A stretch of 64,000 bases of DNA from positions 62,001-126,000 of the forward strand of contig NZ_JAUSTT010000001.1 in the NCBI RefSeq assembly GCF_030812995.1. Direction: 5' to 3'. Positions 1 through 8,449 of this stretch are shown one piece after another. The notes under the pieces were generated by a model. The model did no database searches. It worked only from the letters and a program-made list of their open reading frames with translations, and was not told the DNA's origin. The DNA is from Bacillus chungangensis. GTDB taxonomy: Bacteria > Bacillota > Bacilli > Bacillales > Bacillaceae_C. Positions within the stretch are counted from its first letter, which is position 1; each line of letters begins with the position of its first letter. Both the position numbers and the translations under genes were made by a program.

Positions 1-966
1 GCCCCGTTTATCAACTAAAAGCCCACCGACAAAACCAAAAACAATCACGCTCATTGTTCCGGGAAAAAGAATGGCGCTGCCAATCATACCAGTAGTTAAT
101 TGATGTACTTCTCTCATCATATAGGGAACCATTGAAATAAACCCTGCGATAGTTCCTAACAATAGTCCACCGGTAAAGATGCCAATCATAAATGGACGGT
201 TCTTCCCTAATGATGGATCGACAAAAGGTTCCGATACTTGATGAATATGTCTTAAAAACAAAATAAAAAACACGAAGCTAAGGATGAGATAGCTCCAGTT
301 ATACTTTGTCGTATAACACATAAAAGAAACAATGCCAACAGATAATAATAGCAGGCCAAATACATCAAAACTTCCTTTTTTTGTTTCCTCAGTTGGCAAA
401 ACCTTCAAAAAGAATGGAACTGCTAAGATTGTCGCCATTGGAATTAAAAAGAGGTAAGACCAATGAACATAGTGTGATATAATGCCGCCCACAGCTGGAC
501 CAATTCCCTCTCCCATTGCTACCAAAGAGCCAATGAAACCAAATGCTTTGCCACGAGCACCATCTGGAACATAGCGAGCTGCGATTACCATAACAAGAGC
601 AGGAACAGCTGCAGCACCGGCTCCTTGAACAAAACGTGCGAATATAAGTGCTGGAAAATAGACGTGAGCCAAAAAACCAATAAATGAACCAGCACTATAC
701 GAGAGAATCCCAAAAATGAGTAATTTCTTCAGACCATATATATCAGATAGTTTTCCGTAAATAGCTGCACCAATTGCAAACGATAACATAAAACTCATAT
801 TGACCCAGTTCGTCGCTGCTGGTGAAATATGAAAATATTTTGCAATATCGGGTAAAGCCACATTAAAAACCATCTCATTCAGAACGCTGAAAAAAGCTAA
901 GAAACCAAGCCAAATAAAAATATGGTGTTGATAATGGAACAATCGCTGTGAATGGTGTTTATTCAA
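1..966 (-). CDS. Tet(L)/Tet(K)-type tetracycline efflux MFS transporter, 3' part outside window
   Basis: Read on the minus strand from a TTG codon at 966 the frame stays open to the window edge (about 322 residues seen), so the C-terminus is missing. The product begins [13 protein letters not shown] and contains [36 protein letters not shown] (MFS motif A region), [14 protein letters not shown] and [11 protein letters not shown] (motif C). I recognise this as the 14-helix DHA2 drug/H+ antiporter family of the tetracycline pumps Tet(L) and Tet(K), which exchange a metal–tetracycline complex for protons at the membrane. The TTG start lies behind a G-rich stretch at 977–981, downstream of a leader peptide of the tet type. 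Substrate is inferred from family resemblance plus the leader; a related pump of other specificity is possible. Confidence 0.85.
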   Translation of the reverse strand, partial: MNKHHSQRLFHYQHHIFIWLGFLAFFSVLNEMVFNVALPDIAKYFHISPAATNWVNMSFMLSFAIGAAIYGKLSDIYGLKKLLIFGILSYSAGSFIGFLAHVYFPALIFARFVQGAGAAAVPALVMVIAARYVPDGARGKAFGFIGSLVAMGEGIGPAVGGIISHYVHWSYLFLIPMATILAVPFFLKVLPTEETKKGSFDVFGLLLLSVGIVSFMCYTTKYNWSYLILSFVFFILFLRHIHQVSEPFVDPSLGKNRPFMIGIFTGGLLLGTIAGFISMVPYMMREVHQLTTGMIGSAILFPGTMSVIVFGFVGGLLVDKRG

Positions 967-1003
967 TTGATTAAATCCCCCAATAATTAAGGGATAACGC
1001 AGT

Positions 1004-1069
1004 TTATAGGGTCAGTGATACGCTCCCTTCTCTTGAATGTACCCAAAATGTAAGATTGCACTTCATCAT
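1004..1069 (-). CDS. tet leader peptide (translational attenuator)
   Basis: A 21-codon ORF beginning MMKCN and ending GSVSLTL then TAA lies 37 bases upstream of the efflux gene, with an AGGAGG ribosome site at 1076–1081 six bases before the first ATG. The start MKCN and the end EGSVSLTL match, from memory, the leader peptide of tet(L)/tet(K) genes. In those genes a ribosome slowed by tetracycline on the leader exposes the weak second ribosome site of the pump gene. Both ends of the peptide are kept while its middle differs, which is the expected pattern for a regulatory leader. Confidence 0.85.
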   Translation of the reverse strand: MMKCNLTFWVHSREGSVSLTL

Positions 1070-1075
1070 AAAACG

Positions 1076-1125
1076 CCTCCTAAAAATAATGTGATCATCA
1101 TACCATAAAATTAGTTTCTTATAAA
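1076..1125 (-). promoter_or_regulatory. Promoter and ribosome site of the tet leader
   Basis: Minus-strand TATGAT (1097–1102) is a good -10 box; the hexamer 17 bases upstream (TTTATA, 1120–1125) is only a weak -35. AGGAGG at 1076–1081 is the strong ribosome site of the leader peptide. Confidence 0.55.
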
Positions 1126-1233
1126 GAAAAAAGCGTACTATTGTGAAATATATTAAAATTCATTTATAAGATAACATTTTGAAATAAAGTTTGATCAAAA
1201 ACATCTCTCAAACCCACATTTTACGTTAAATTA

Positions 1234-1278
1234 AAAGAATCCGTTTTAAAAAAATTGATCAAAACGGATTCATTCTTT
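1234..1278. terminator. Inverted repeat, probable terminator, in the 1126–1488 gap
   Basis: GAATCCGTTTT (1237–1247) and AAAACGGATTC (1261–1271) form an 11-bp stem with a 13-base loop and A/T tracts on both sides. It lies between the DUF1835 gene and the tet promoter, both read leftwards, so it could end DUF1835 transcription. The rest of this gap is A+T-rich with several TGATCA motifs; I see no gene in it. Confidence 0.5.
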
Positions 1279-1488
1279 GTGAGATATTATACAATTTTTA
1301 TAAAAAAGTTTGATCATTTTATATCTAAATAATCGCTAAAATAAAAGCGTATTGGTGGTCAAAATGGATGATCTTTCATATGTCGAAGAAGAGTTTGATG
1401 TATTCAATGTTAATTCCCCAGTAAACCAAGCCAAACTTGTTTGCATATTTACTAAATTTCGTTCAAGAATTCGGAAAGTCTACCCGTC

Positions 1489-2613
1489 TTATGGCGAAGT
1501 ATTCTCGCTGTTTTGGGTTGACTCATCGATAAGGGAGCAGACTGGAGGTCCGCTTTCCGCACGCCGTTTGCGTCTGATGCTGTAAAATCGCATTGCGGCA
1601 GGTACACCCTTAATTTCAAGAATACCGTCATATATCAGCTCTCTCAGTCGGTATTCAAAATAAGAATCCCCGATATATTGCTCACAATAACCAATCGCCT
1701 CTCCAATTAGACGGGCTGATTTCAGGAAGCCGTTATCGTCAGTGGGTGGCTTCAGCTTGTCCAACATTTCCAGTAGGTATTGATCATAATAATCTACAGG
1801 TACCTCAAGCACTTTGCTATCTCGCCAAATACGCAGCATTCCGGCTTGCTCCATGATTTCCTGCCATTCCCATTCCAGCCGCGTGATATCAGGAGCGCAT
1901 AGCTTGCCTTTGCCGTCCAGATGGATGAGTGCTTCCCGTATCTTGTCCGCCGGGATCTCTCCTGAGTGCCTATAATTGATAAAGGCATCCGGGCGGTTGT
2001 AAAGCTCCTCACAGACTGCACAAGCATCGCATACCGAAATAGAATTACGTTTGTTGCGCATCAGGTGAATCGCGTGTCGCATCCCTGTCTGCTCGCATGC
2101 GTTGCAACTCGTCCAGATAATCACTTCTGCCTGTTCCGGAATTTGCTCCAGCTTATCCAGAAGCTCATTGTATTCTTCTTCGAATTCAGTGTAAGCTTCG
2201 AATGCTTCCGTGATATTGTCGCGGAACCAGTTGCTCCGCGCCTTCCTTCCTTCCGGTGAGTCCAGACCGTCGAGCGGACCAATGGCGTAATTCTCCCGCA
2301 ACGTTATCAGCTTGTGCGTTTCCGCCCAGCCGAGTCCTTTTAGTGCCTGTTTCATACTGCCCGCAAAGGAATCGCCCACAACGATATGGACATGGGTGCA
2401 GGCCGGCACAGGGTACCAGACCGCCCTTTTTTCCTGGAGTCCCATCAATTCGTCATACAGCTCAATCAGTTCGGTAACCGTCGTTTCAAGCGTTCCTTCC
2501 TGCTCCTTCATCAACTTGATTTTCACCAAAATAAACCTCAGATAGGGCTTCAATTCTCCCTCTCCCAAGCTATCGATTGCCTTTTTAATTGCTAGAATAT
2601 CTCTCAGTTCCAT
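1489..2613 (-). CDS. DUF1835 / DUF3658 domain protein
   Basis: This 374-residue protein resembles the DUF1835–DUF3658 family: an N-terminal helical segment of about 75 residues, then a Rossmann-like part with HIVVGDSFAGSMKQAL and RENYAIGPLDG, an acidic middle region, and a C-terminal part with Cys pairs (SCNACEQTG, VCDACAVCEE). Biochemical function is unknown; no catalytic motif is evident. Base use differs from the surroundings: by hand count 32 of 60 bases are G or C at 2281–2340, against a clearly A+T-rich neighbourhood. The start follows AGGAGGGG, and the ATG lies seven bases past the end of the truncated transposase. Recent transfer together with, or beside, the IS element is likely. Confidence 0.8.
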   Translation of the reverse strand: MELRDILAIKKAIDSLGEGELKPYLRFILVKIKLMKEQEGTLETTVTELIELYDELMGLQEKRAVWYPVPACTHVHIVVGDSFAGSMKQALKGLGWAETHKLITLRENYAIGPLDGLDSPEGRKARSNWFRDNITEAFEAYTEFEEEYNELLDKLEQIPEQAEVIIWTSCNACEQTGMRHAIHLMRNKRNSISVCDACAVCEELYNRPDAFINYRHSGEIPADKIREALIHLDGKGKLCAPDITRLEWEWQEIMEQAGMLRIWRDSKVLEVPVDYYDQYLLEMLDKLKPPTDDNGFLKSARLIGEAIGYCEQYIGDSYFEYRLRELIYDGILEIKGVPAAMRFYSIRRKRRAESGPPVCSLIDESTQNSENTSP

Positions 2614-2620
2614 TCCCCTC

Positions 2621-3088
2621 CTAAAAGTAGTTTTCCATTGTGATGTAACGATCCTCGATTAATTTGAGTATCATTGCTTCAAACAACTCATCCATTATTG
2701 CTTTCATTCGTACTCCACGGAATTCATTGATTGTACGGAAATCCGGCCGTTGTATCGCAGCTAACCACATCATAGGAAGATTTTCTTGTGTGCGTTTTTC
2801 AATACCACGGAACGAATAAACCTTTTGTGAGTAACCATACAAAATCAATTTGAGCATCATCTTCGGGTGGTACGAGCTTCTACCTCCACCTGAATAATAG
2901 GAAAACAATTGCTCATCCGGTATAGATTCCACCATTTTATCGATGATACGTGCGACATGGTGTTTAGGAATCATTTCTTGTATATCAAAGATCATTTGAC
3001 TTTGGTGGTTATTATACGGTTTAAACGTGGGAGCGAAAGTTCGATTGGAAACGCAAGTTTCTTCTTTCACCTCTAGAGAAAATGTCAA
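2621..3088 (-). pseudogene. IS1182-family transposase, N-terminal part only
   Basis: About 155 residues correspond to the N-terminal part of an IS1182-type transposase: SNRTFAPTFKPYN, MIPKHHVARIIDKMVESIPDE, GGGRSSYHPKMMLKLIL and FRTINEFRG are typical. The frame ends at ENYF with a TAG codon. Related proteins continue with LDGTKIEANA and then carry the catalytic domain, which is absent here. The start is uncertain: TTG at 3088, or a later GTG following CTAGAGG. Confidence 0.85.
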
Positions 3089-3265
3089 TTACGTGCTATA
3101 ATTCTTCTTAGTGATCTTTGAATTACTCATAAAAAATCGTCCTCCTTAAAGTGTTGTGTGGTTACTTCATTTTACAATAGGGGACGGTTTTTTTGTTGTT
3201 TTTTTAGAAAAAATTGAAGGGGGTGTAACAGAAAGTCAGTTTTCACTGACTTTCTGGACAGCCCC
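2621..3265 (-). mobile_element. Truncated IS1182-type insertion sequence, one end kept
   Basis: The outer end on the upstream side of the transposase is preserved: read on the minus strand from 3265 it begins GGGGCTGTCCAGAAAG, and the same strand contains an 11-bp stem (3230–3240 with 3245–3255). No matching end was found on the other side between 967 and 2620, so the 3' half of the transposase and the second terminal repeat were lost where the DUF1835 gene now begins. Confidence 0.7.
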
Positions 3266-3309
3266 AATTATTTAAAATAATATAAAACTGCTAAGTTGAT
3301 TTTTTTAGC

Positions 3310-3666
3310 TCATCTATTTATTGAATTCATTAACTGAAAGAAGTATTCAGGGTTATGAGTCTTATTTAGGTTATACCATGCATGTAATGTATCGGTTGCA
3401 AATACATCTAATTTTTTCAGTACTTCCATCGTAAATTCCAGAGGTGCTACCCCTGATGCAGTAACCAAATTCTCACCAGATACCGCAGGTCTCATCTCAT
3501 AAAATTTTTCTCCTTTATAATTAGGACAAACCATTTTCGTATACTCTAAATTATTGCTTGTATGCTTTCTAGAATCTAGGTATCCAATATTCGCGAGGCC
3601 CTCAGTTGCACCACAAATTTTTACTAGAAAACATCCTTTCATACGATATTTCATTGATGAATACAA
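3310..3666 (-). pseudogene. C-terminal fragment of a DJ-1/PfpI-type glutamine amidotransferase-like protein
   Basis: The product has [51 protein letters not shown] and NPEYFFQLMNS, which resemble the C-terminal half of Bacillus DJ-1/PfpI family proteins. The ICGAT segment is the nucleophile-elbow neighbourhood of the family (usually A-I-C-G/A-A-T). Roughly the first 90 residues of a normal member are missing; upstream sequence shows no matching frame. It is likely a decayed gene, and its first residues ([11 protein letters not shown]) are probably not native. Confidence 0.65.
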
Positions 3667-3745
3667 CCATTTAAAGCATTATCCACTCATCCCCAATCGT
3701 TTCAGACAAAATGCGCATAAACTGATCATGAAAGGTGGTGGTACT

Positions 3746-3874
3746 ATGGGATTCTTCGGTTGTTGCGGTTATGGAGGATACGGATCTGGCGGTTATGGCT
3801 ATGGTAATTCCTTTGCATTAATCGTAGTCCTCTTCATCCTATTAATTATTGTTGGCGCAGCCTTTGTTTGCTAA
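3746..3874 (+). CDS. YjcZ-family small sporulation-type membrane peptide
   Basis: A 42-residue peptide with a Gly/Tyr/Cys-rich head ([20 protein letters not shown]) and a single hydrophobic tail ([17 protein letters not shown]) is typical of the YjcZ/SscA family, small spore-associated proteins of Bacilli. AAAGGTGGTGG lies directly upstream. The ATG at 3746 is chosen because it follows this site and gives the exact family architecture, although the frame is open further upstream. A terminator follows. Confidence 0.85.
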   Translation: MGFFGCCGYGGYGSGGYGYGNSFALIVVLFILLIIVGAAFVC

Positions 3875-3945
3875 TCATATCTAGACATTCAAAACTATAC
3901 GTAAACCTCACCTAAATTGTAGCCATAAGGAGAGAACTCACCTCT

Positions 3946-3975
3946 TGAGAGCGCTTAACGGCGCTCTTATTTATT
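3946..3975 (+). terminator. Rho-independent terminator after the YjcZ gene
   Basis: AGAGCGC (3948–3954) pairs with GCGCTCT (3961–3967) across a 6-base loop and is followed by TATTTATT. Confidence 0.65.
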
Positions 3976-4084
3976 AAAAAAGATTTATTGAAAATCTTAT
4001 CTCTTAGATTAAGAACTCATGAATGAAGCTTATGTCAAACATATGCTTATCAAGCATTCACACAACAACGTGCCTTTCAAAAAA

Positions 4085-4603
<519 letters not shown>

Positions 4604-4653
4604 TTAAATATGTCGCTCCTTTATATAATCAATCATTTCTCTTGCTATTATTA

Positions 4654-5013
4654 CTACACTAATGACATTAGAATCTCATTCTCTATACAGCGTGCTGCAT
4701 ACGTTGCTAATTTAGTTCCCTTTCTGTCTGAATAGCTCTCAATTGCTTTGATTAGACCAATGGTTCCAATTGAAATTAAGTCTTCAACATCTTCTCCTGT
4801 GTTCTCAAATTTCTTTACAATATGTGCTACTAACCGCAAATTATGTTCAATAAGTTTATTGCGTGCATGTGGGTCTCCTTCTGACATAAGACGTAAGTAT
4901 TTTTGTTCTTCTGCTGCCGATAATGGTTGAGGAAATGCGTTGTTTTTAACATAAGAAACTAGAAAAAGCAGCTCTTTAAAAAAATAAGCAATCGTTGTGA
5001 TAATACCCGACAC
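4654..5013 (-). CDS. spoIVCB: 5' half of sigK (SpoIVCB-like, pro-sigma-K N-terminal part)
   Basis: The 119-residue product matches the N-terminal half of pro-sigma-K, the late mother-cell sigma factor: the membrane-bound pro-sequence ([19 protein letters not shown]), the SpoIVFB cleavage point before [12 protein letters not shown], then region 2 ([53 protein letters not shown]). It ends abruptly after ENEILM with SLV and a stop. In B. subtilis spoIVCB is cut by the skin element at this same place, and the 3' half (spoIIIC) lies far away. Start is GTG at 5013 with GGAGGT six bases upstream. The missing regions 3–4 should lie beyond the left edge of the window. Confidence 0.88.
   Translation of the reverse strand: MSGIITTIAYFFKELLFLVSYVKNNAFPQPLSAAEEQKYLRLMSEGDPHARNKLIEHNLRLVAHIVKKFENTGEDVEDLISIGTIGLIKAIESYSDRKGTKLATYAARCIENEILMSLV
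4668..4686. other. Putative sigK recombination site (skin-like attachment site)
   Basis: On the minus strand AGAATGAGATTCT is a short inverted repeat containing AATGA (4676–4680). From memory, AATGA is the 5-bp core where SpoIVCA joins the two halves of B. subtilis sigK. The sigK reading frame diverges from the normal protein just past this point (after ENEILM), as expected for an element border. A second palindrome-like motif (CTAATGTCATTAG) follows inside the element. Confidence 0.55.
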
Positions 5014-5268
5014 TATTTCACCTCCATTTGGGCTTCTGTCTATTATGCTTATGTAAGTGCTGGATTGTCTGTGCAGGTCCAGCCGTTTTTTAAAAATTTA
5101 AATATTCGACTTTTGACTTATTTTAAAAACAATTTAGCAGCAAATCTAATAGAAATTTCGACTTCCGAAGTATATAATAGATAAAGATTCATTATAAGCA
5201 ATTACAATCATGTGGTTATTTAGCACATGCTTTGTCTTTGTATATAAAAGAAAAAGGGAGGAATAGTT

Positions 5269-7062
5269 ATGTCGACGCATACATATTCACTGAACTGGGA
5301 TTTAGATGTATTTTTTAAAGGTGGCAGTGATTCAGAAGATTTTCATAAACATTTAAGCAATCTTGCTCAAAAGCTTGAACATTTTGAAAAGCATGTAAGT
5401 GATTGGGATATTCCTAAAAACGAAAACGATGTAGCTGCCTTTAGTCAATTGTTGAAAGATTTCCAAGAAGCGGCTCAAATGCAGCGCCAAGCTGGTGCTT
5501 TCGTATCTTGTTTACAAGCACAGAATACAAACGATCTAGAAGCAAATGCTTTACGTGGCAAAGTAACCAACTATGGAGCAAAACTACAAACGATTTTAAC
5601 CACTTTTGATAAAAAATTGGTAGATATCCTTGATGAACAATGGGCTGCACTTTTACAGCATCCGGAAATGAAAGAACTTCAATTCATTCTAAACGAACGA
5701 AGAACACAAGCAAAGGAAAAGCTGTCAAAAGAGCAAGAAGCCCTTATTCAAGTACTCAGTGTTGATGGTTATCACGGATGGGGAGAAATGTACGATACTC
5801 TCGTTAGTCAGATAAAGGTTCCTTTTGAAGAAGATGGGCATTTAAAAGAACTTTCTGTTGGTCAAGCACACAATAAGTTTTCTGATGCTGATCCTCTCGT
5901 TCGTAAAACAATCTTTTCGAACTGGCAATCTGCTTGGAACGCACATGCTGATTCTTTTGCCAGTACGTTAAATCATTTAGCGGGCTTTCGATTGGCAGTG
6001 TATAAAGAAAGAGGCTGGGATTCTGTATTAAAAGAAGCTTTAAGCTACAATCGCATGCAGCAGAAAACACTTGATGTTATGTGGGAAGTTATCACAGACT
6101 ATAAGCAGCACTTCGTTGCTTACTTAGAACGAAAAGCAAAAATGCTAGGAAAAGAGAAACTTAGCTTCTACGATGTTTCAGCTCCAATTGGCAGTACTGA
6201 AAAAAAATATACCTATCAAGAGGGTGCTGCATTCATCATGGAACATTTCAGCGCTTTCGGAAATAAGCTAGCTGCCTTTACAAAACAAGCTTTTGAAGAT
6301 CGTTGGATTGAGGCAGAAGACCGTTCAGGGAAACGTCCTGGAGGTTTTTGCACATCATTTCCAATGAGTGGACAATCAAGAATTTTTATGACGTATTCAG
6401 GATCGCCATCCAATGTCTCTACTCTTGCACACGAATTAGGCCATGCTTTTCATTCCTATGCTTTAAGAGACGTACATCCACTTAATCGCAATTACGCAAT
6501 GAATGTTGCCGAAACAGCGTCCACTTTTGCAGAAATGATTGTTGCAGATGCATCTGTTAAAAATGCCAGCAGCGAAGAAGAAAAACTCACCTTGTTGGAA
6601 GATAAAATCAATCGCTCTGCCACATTTTTTATGAACATCTACGCTCGCTTTCTGTTTGAGACGAGGTTCTATGAGGAACGGAAAGATGGGATTGTTAGTA
6701 AGGATAGACTGAATGCTTTGATGATGGAAGCACAAAAAGAAGCTTACGGAGATGCACTCGAAGAATATGATCCGTTATTCTGGGCTTCTAAGCTCCATTT
6801 CTTTATTACGAGTGTACCATTTTACAATTTCCCATATACTTTTGGCTATTTATTTTCTCTAGGTATTTATGCAAAGGCATTGCAAACAGGAAAAGACTAC
6901 GAGGAAAAATATATTGCTCTCTTACAAGATACCGGTTCGATGACGGTAGAAGAGCTTGCTAAAAAGCATTTGGATGTCGACTTAACAAAACGCGACTTCT
7001 GGGAGCAAGGTGTCAAGCTTTGTGTCGATGACGTTAAAGCATTTTTAAGTATGACAGAATAA
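5269..7062 (+). CDS. pepF: M3-family oligoendopeptidase F
   Basis: A 597-residue cytosolic zinc metallopeptidase that would cleave short peptides. The catalytic HExxH motif is in LAHELGHAFHSYA (about residue 390) and the third zinc ligand region is VAETASTFAEMIV downstream. The helical N-terminal region (to about residue 190) and the Arg/Tyr-rich C-terminal substrate region (FYNFPYTFGYLFSLG) are those of the roughly 600-residue pepF/M3 clade. The ATG follows AAAGGGAGGAATAG. It is transcribed away from sigK and followed by a terminator, so it is probably monocistronic. It lies just outside the putative intervening element. Confidence 0.9.
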   Translation: MSTHTYSLNWDLDVFFKGGSDSEDFHKHLSNLAQKLEHFEKHVSDWDIPKNENDVAAFSQLLKDFQEAAQMQRQAGAFVSCLQAQNTNDLEANALRGKVTNYGAKLQTILTTFDKKLVDILDEQWAALLQHPEMKELQFILNERRTQAKEKLSKEQEALIQVLSVDGYHGWGEMYDTLVSQIKVPFEEDGHLKELSVGQAHNKFSDADPLVRKTIFSNWQSAWNAHADSFASTLNHLAGFRLAVYKERGWDSVLKEALSYNRMQQKTLDVMWEVITDYKQHFVAYLERKAKMLGKEKLSFYDVSAPIGSTEKKYTYQEGAAFIMEHFSAFGNKLAAFTKQAFEDRWIEAEDRSGKRPGGFCTSFPMSGQSRIFMTYSGSPSNVSTLAHELGHAFHSYALRDVHPLNRNYAMNVAETASTFAEMIVADASVKNASSEEEKLTLLEDKINRSATFFMNIYARFLFETRFYEERKDGIVSKDRLNALMMEAQKEAYGDALEEYDPLFWASKLHFFITSVPFYNFPYTFGYLFSLGIYAKALQTGKDYEEKYIALLQDTGSMTVEELAKKHLDVDLTKRDFWEQGVKLCVDDVKAFLSMTE

Positions 7063-7076
7063 CAACGGATAAAATA

Positions 7077-7118
7077 GAGATAGGGTTAGCGGTTAAATCT
7101 TCCCTATCTCCATTTATT
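7077..7118 (+). terminator. Terminator of pepF
   Basis: GAGATAGGG (7077–7085) pairs with CCCTATCTC (7102–7110) and is followed by CATTTATT. Confidence 0.7.
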
Positions 7119-7212
7119 CACATCTAATTAGTAGCAACACCGCTGCTTAAGAGTTAGTGGATTGAAGAAGTTAGCTGGGAGACGAGTGAAAACGCAAAAC
7201 TGATAAAATTTA

Positions 7213-7308
7213 TTATATGTTCTCTCCCTCATAATCTGCATTCACTTCTACAATAATGACTAATGAAACGGCTGTACAAATAATCAATCCAGTGACAATA
7301 GCAAACAT
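7213..7308 (-). CDS. Putative 31-residue membrane peptide
   Basis: ATG at 7308 follows GAGGTGAAGGAC and opens a 31-codon frame whose first 21 residues (MFAIVTGLIICTAVSLVIIVE) are one hydrophobic span, followed by a short acidic tail NADYEGENI. I do not recognise it. The strong ribosome site and membrane-span composition favour a real gene; size alone leaves doubt. The rest of 7119–7744 holds an inverted repeat at 7446–7473 (AGTTG.CCCAA with TTGGG.CAACT) that could be a terminator, and nothing else I can support. Confidence 0.45.
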   Translation of the reverse strand: MFAIVTGLIICTAVSLVIIVEVNADYEGENI

Positions 7309-7744
7309 GTCCTTCACCTCTTCTGACTTTCTTTGCCCCCTCATCTATGTAAAATGTAACATACTCTTTCCTGCCTACCTGTGACTTTTTGCACATTTTC
7401 CCATTCAATCATGGCGAATTTTTGTCTCTTCTATCGCCAGTATGGAGTTGCCCCAAATAATCTTGGGACAACTGCTGTTTTTCATATTTCTTTTAGGACT
7501 GTTATGTTTAGAACAAGTGTGTGTTATTTTTGATATTGTGTTTCACCGTTGAAGAATTGAATTTCTCCTTCTTTCTATTGCCTTTCAGAAAAAAAATTGT
7601 AATTAATAATATGTGCAATGACATCCTCTTCCTCCCCCGCAATTGCTAGGTAGAGTCTAACTCCACCAAAAATACATGCAATCCTTTTATTTGTATCATC
7701 ATCATGCTACTCTCCCCTTTCGATTTCCATTTTTAAGATTTTGA

Positions 7745-7885
7745 TTATAGCCACGGAATCATTCGTTCATACTTCAGTCGGTTTTGCTCACACATTTCGG
7801 CTATTTTACGTTCCTGCAAGTGCTCTTCTATTGATATTCTTCGTTTTTTAATCGTGATCGTTACGAAAAATAGATGCAAAGTCAT
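7745..7885 (-). CDS. yrzI: YrzI-family small protein
   Basis: A 46-residue protein beginning MTLHLFFVTITIKKRRIS, followed by a charged helix (EEHLQERKIAEMCEQNRLKYER). The hydrophobic start with TITI plus a basic patch is typical of the small YrzI family of Bacilli, annotated as sporulation-related but without known function. The start at 7885 is chosen because AAAGGAGGTGAG lies seven bases upstream; the frame is open further but without a ribosome site. Confidence 0.75.
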   Translation of the reverse strand: MTLHLFFVTITIKKRRISIEEHLQERKIAEMCEQNRLKYERMIPWL

Positions 7886-8052
7886 TTTCTCACCTCCTTT
7901 AAAATGTTTACTCCTATAGGCGCGAATGAAAGCCTCTAGAAAAAAGGAGAAATGGATTCCCCTCTTATTTCTATTCTGCAAACACCCGCTCATTCTTCAT
8001 AAACTGAATTTTTTCTTTATAAAAACCATTGATTTCCAATTAGAATAGACAT

Positions 8053-8154
8053 AAAAAAGCCGCAGAAAGAATAAATTCTCCTGCGGTTTTTAAGCAATAT
8101 ATGATACAAACGTATAAAACCACAGAAAGAAGCACACACTCTCCCTGCGGAATA
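8053..8154. terminator. Two related CCGCAG...CTGCGG hairpins
   Basis: AAAAAAGCCGCAG (8053–8065) pairs with CTGCGGTTTTT (8081–8091), a good terminator in either direction. A second, imperfect copy follows at 8116–8154 (CCACAGAAAGAA ... CTCCCTGCGG). The first probably ends the small gene at 8177–8257. Confidence 0.6.
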
Positions 8155-8176
8155 ATCTAAATACAACGATGACGAT

Positions 8177-8257
8177 TTAAAAAGAAATCGTTCCTCCAAG
8201 GGTCGAATGTGAAAAATATAAAGTTGTACGTACTAAAGATATGCTTTGTAATTTCAT
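8177..8257 (-). CDS. Putative 26-residue peptide with strong ribosome site
   Basis: ATG at 8257 is preceded by AAGGAGGTCGAACAAA on the minus strand and opens a 26-codon frame, MKLQSISLVRTTLYFSHS then TLGGTISF. It is not hydrophobic enough for a clear membrane span and I do not recognise it. The ribosome site and the hairpins just downstream support expression. Confidence 0.4.
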   Translation of the reverse strand: MKLQSISLVRTTLYFSHSTLGGTISF

Positions 8258-8449
8258 TTTGTTCGACCTCCTTAAAGAAATAGATTTTGATACTGGTAAG
8301 TATAACCATGTTTTGATCAAATGTAAACCCCATTTTTTAAATTTATGCAAAAAATGCTTGCAACGTTTCAAAAATAGTAAAAAAATAGAGTTTTCCTTTT
8401 GTGAATATTAAAAGTCTTTTTAACATGAACAAGTCATAAAAAATTTTAT

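Noticed and set aside
1352-1585. 77-codon plus-strand frame beginning MVVKMDDLSYVEEEF
   Set aside because: Its second half is antisense to the DUF1835 gene and the first half matches nothing I know; no good ribosome site. It could be a remnant but cannot be supported.
4654-4680. Frameshift rather than element border as explanation of the short sigK
   Set aside because: None of the three frames downstream encodes the expected continuation of sigma-K (region 2.4 onwards), so the sequence is replaced, not shifted.
7609-7715. Minus-strand stretch reading IFGGVRLYLAIAGEEEDVIA in one frame and MMMIQIKGLHVF in another
   Set aside because: The plausible part has no start in frame and the ATG-started frame stops after 19 codons; might be a frameshifted small gene, but the evidence is too thin.
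8017-8199. 60-codon minus-strand frame
   Set aside because: It runs through both CTGCGG hairpins and has no ribosome site.
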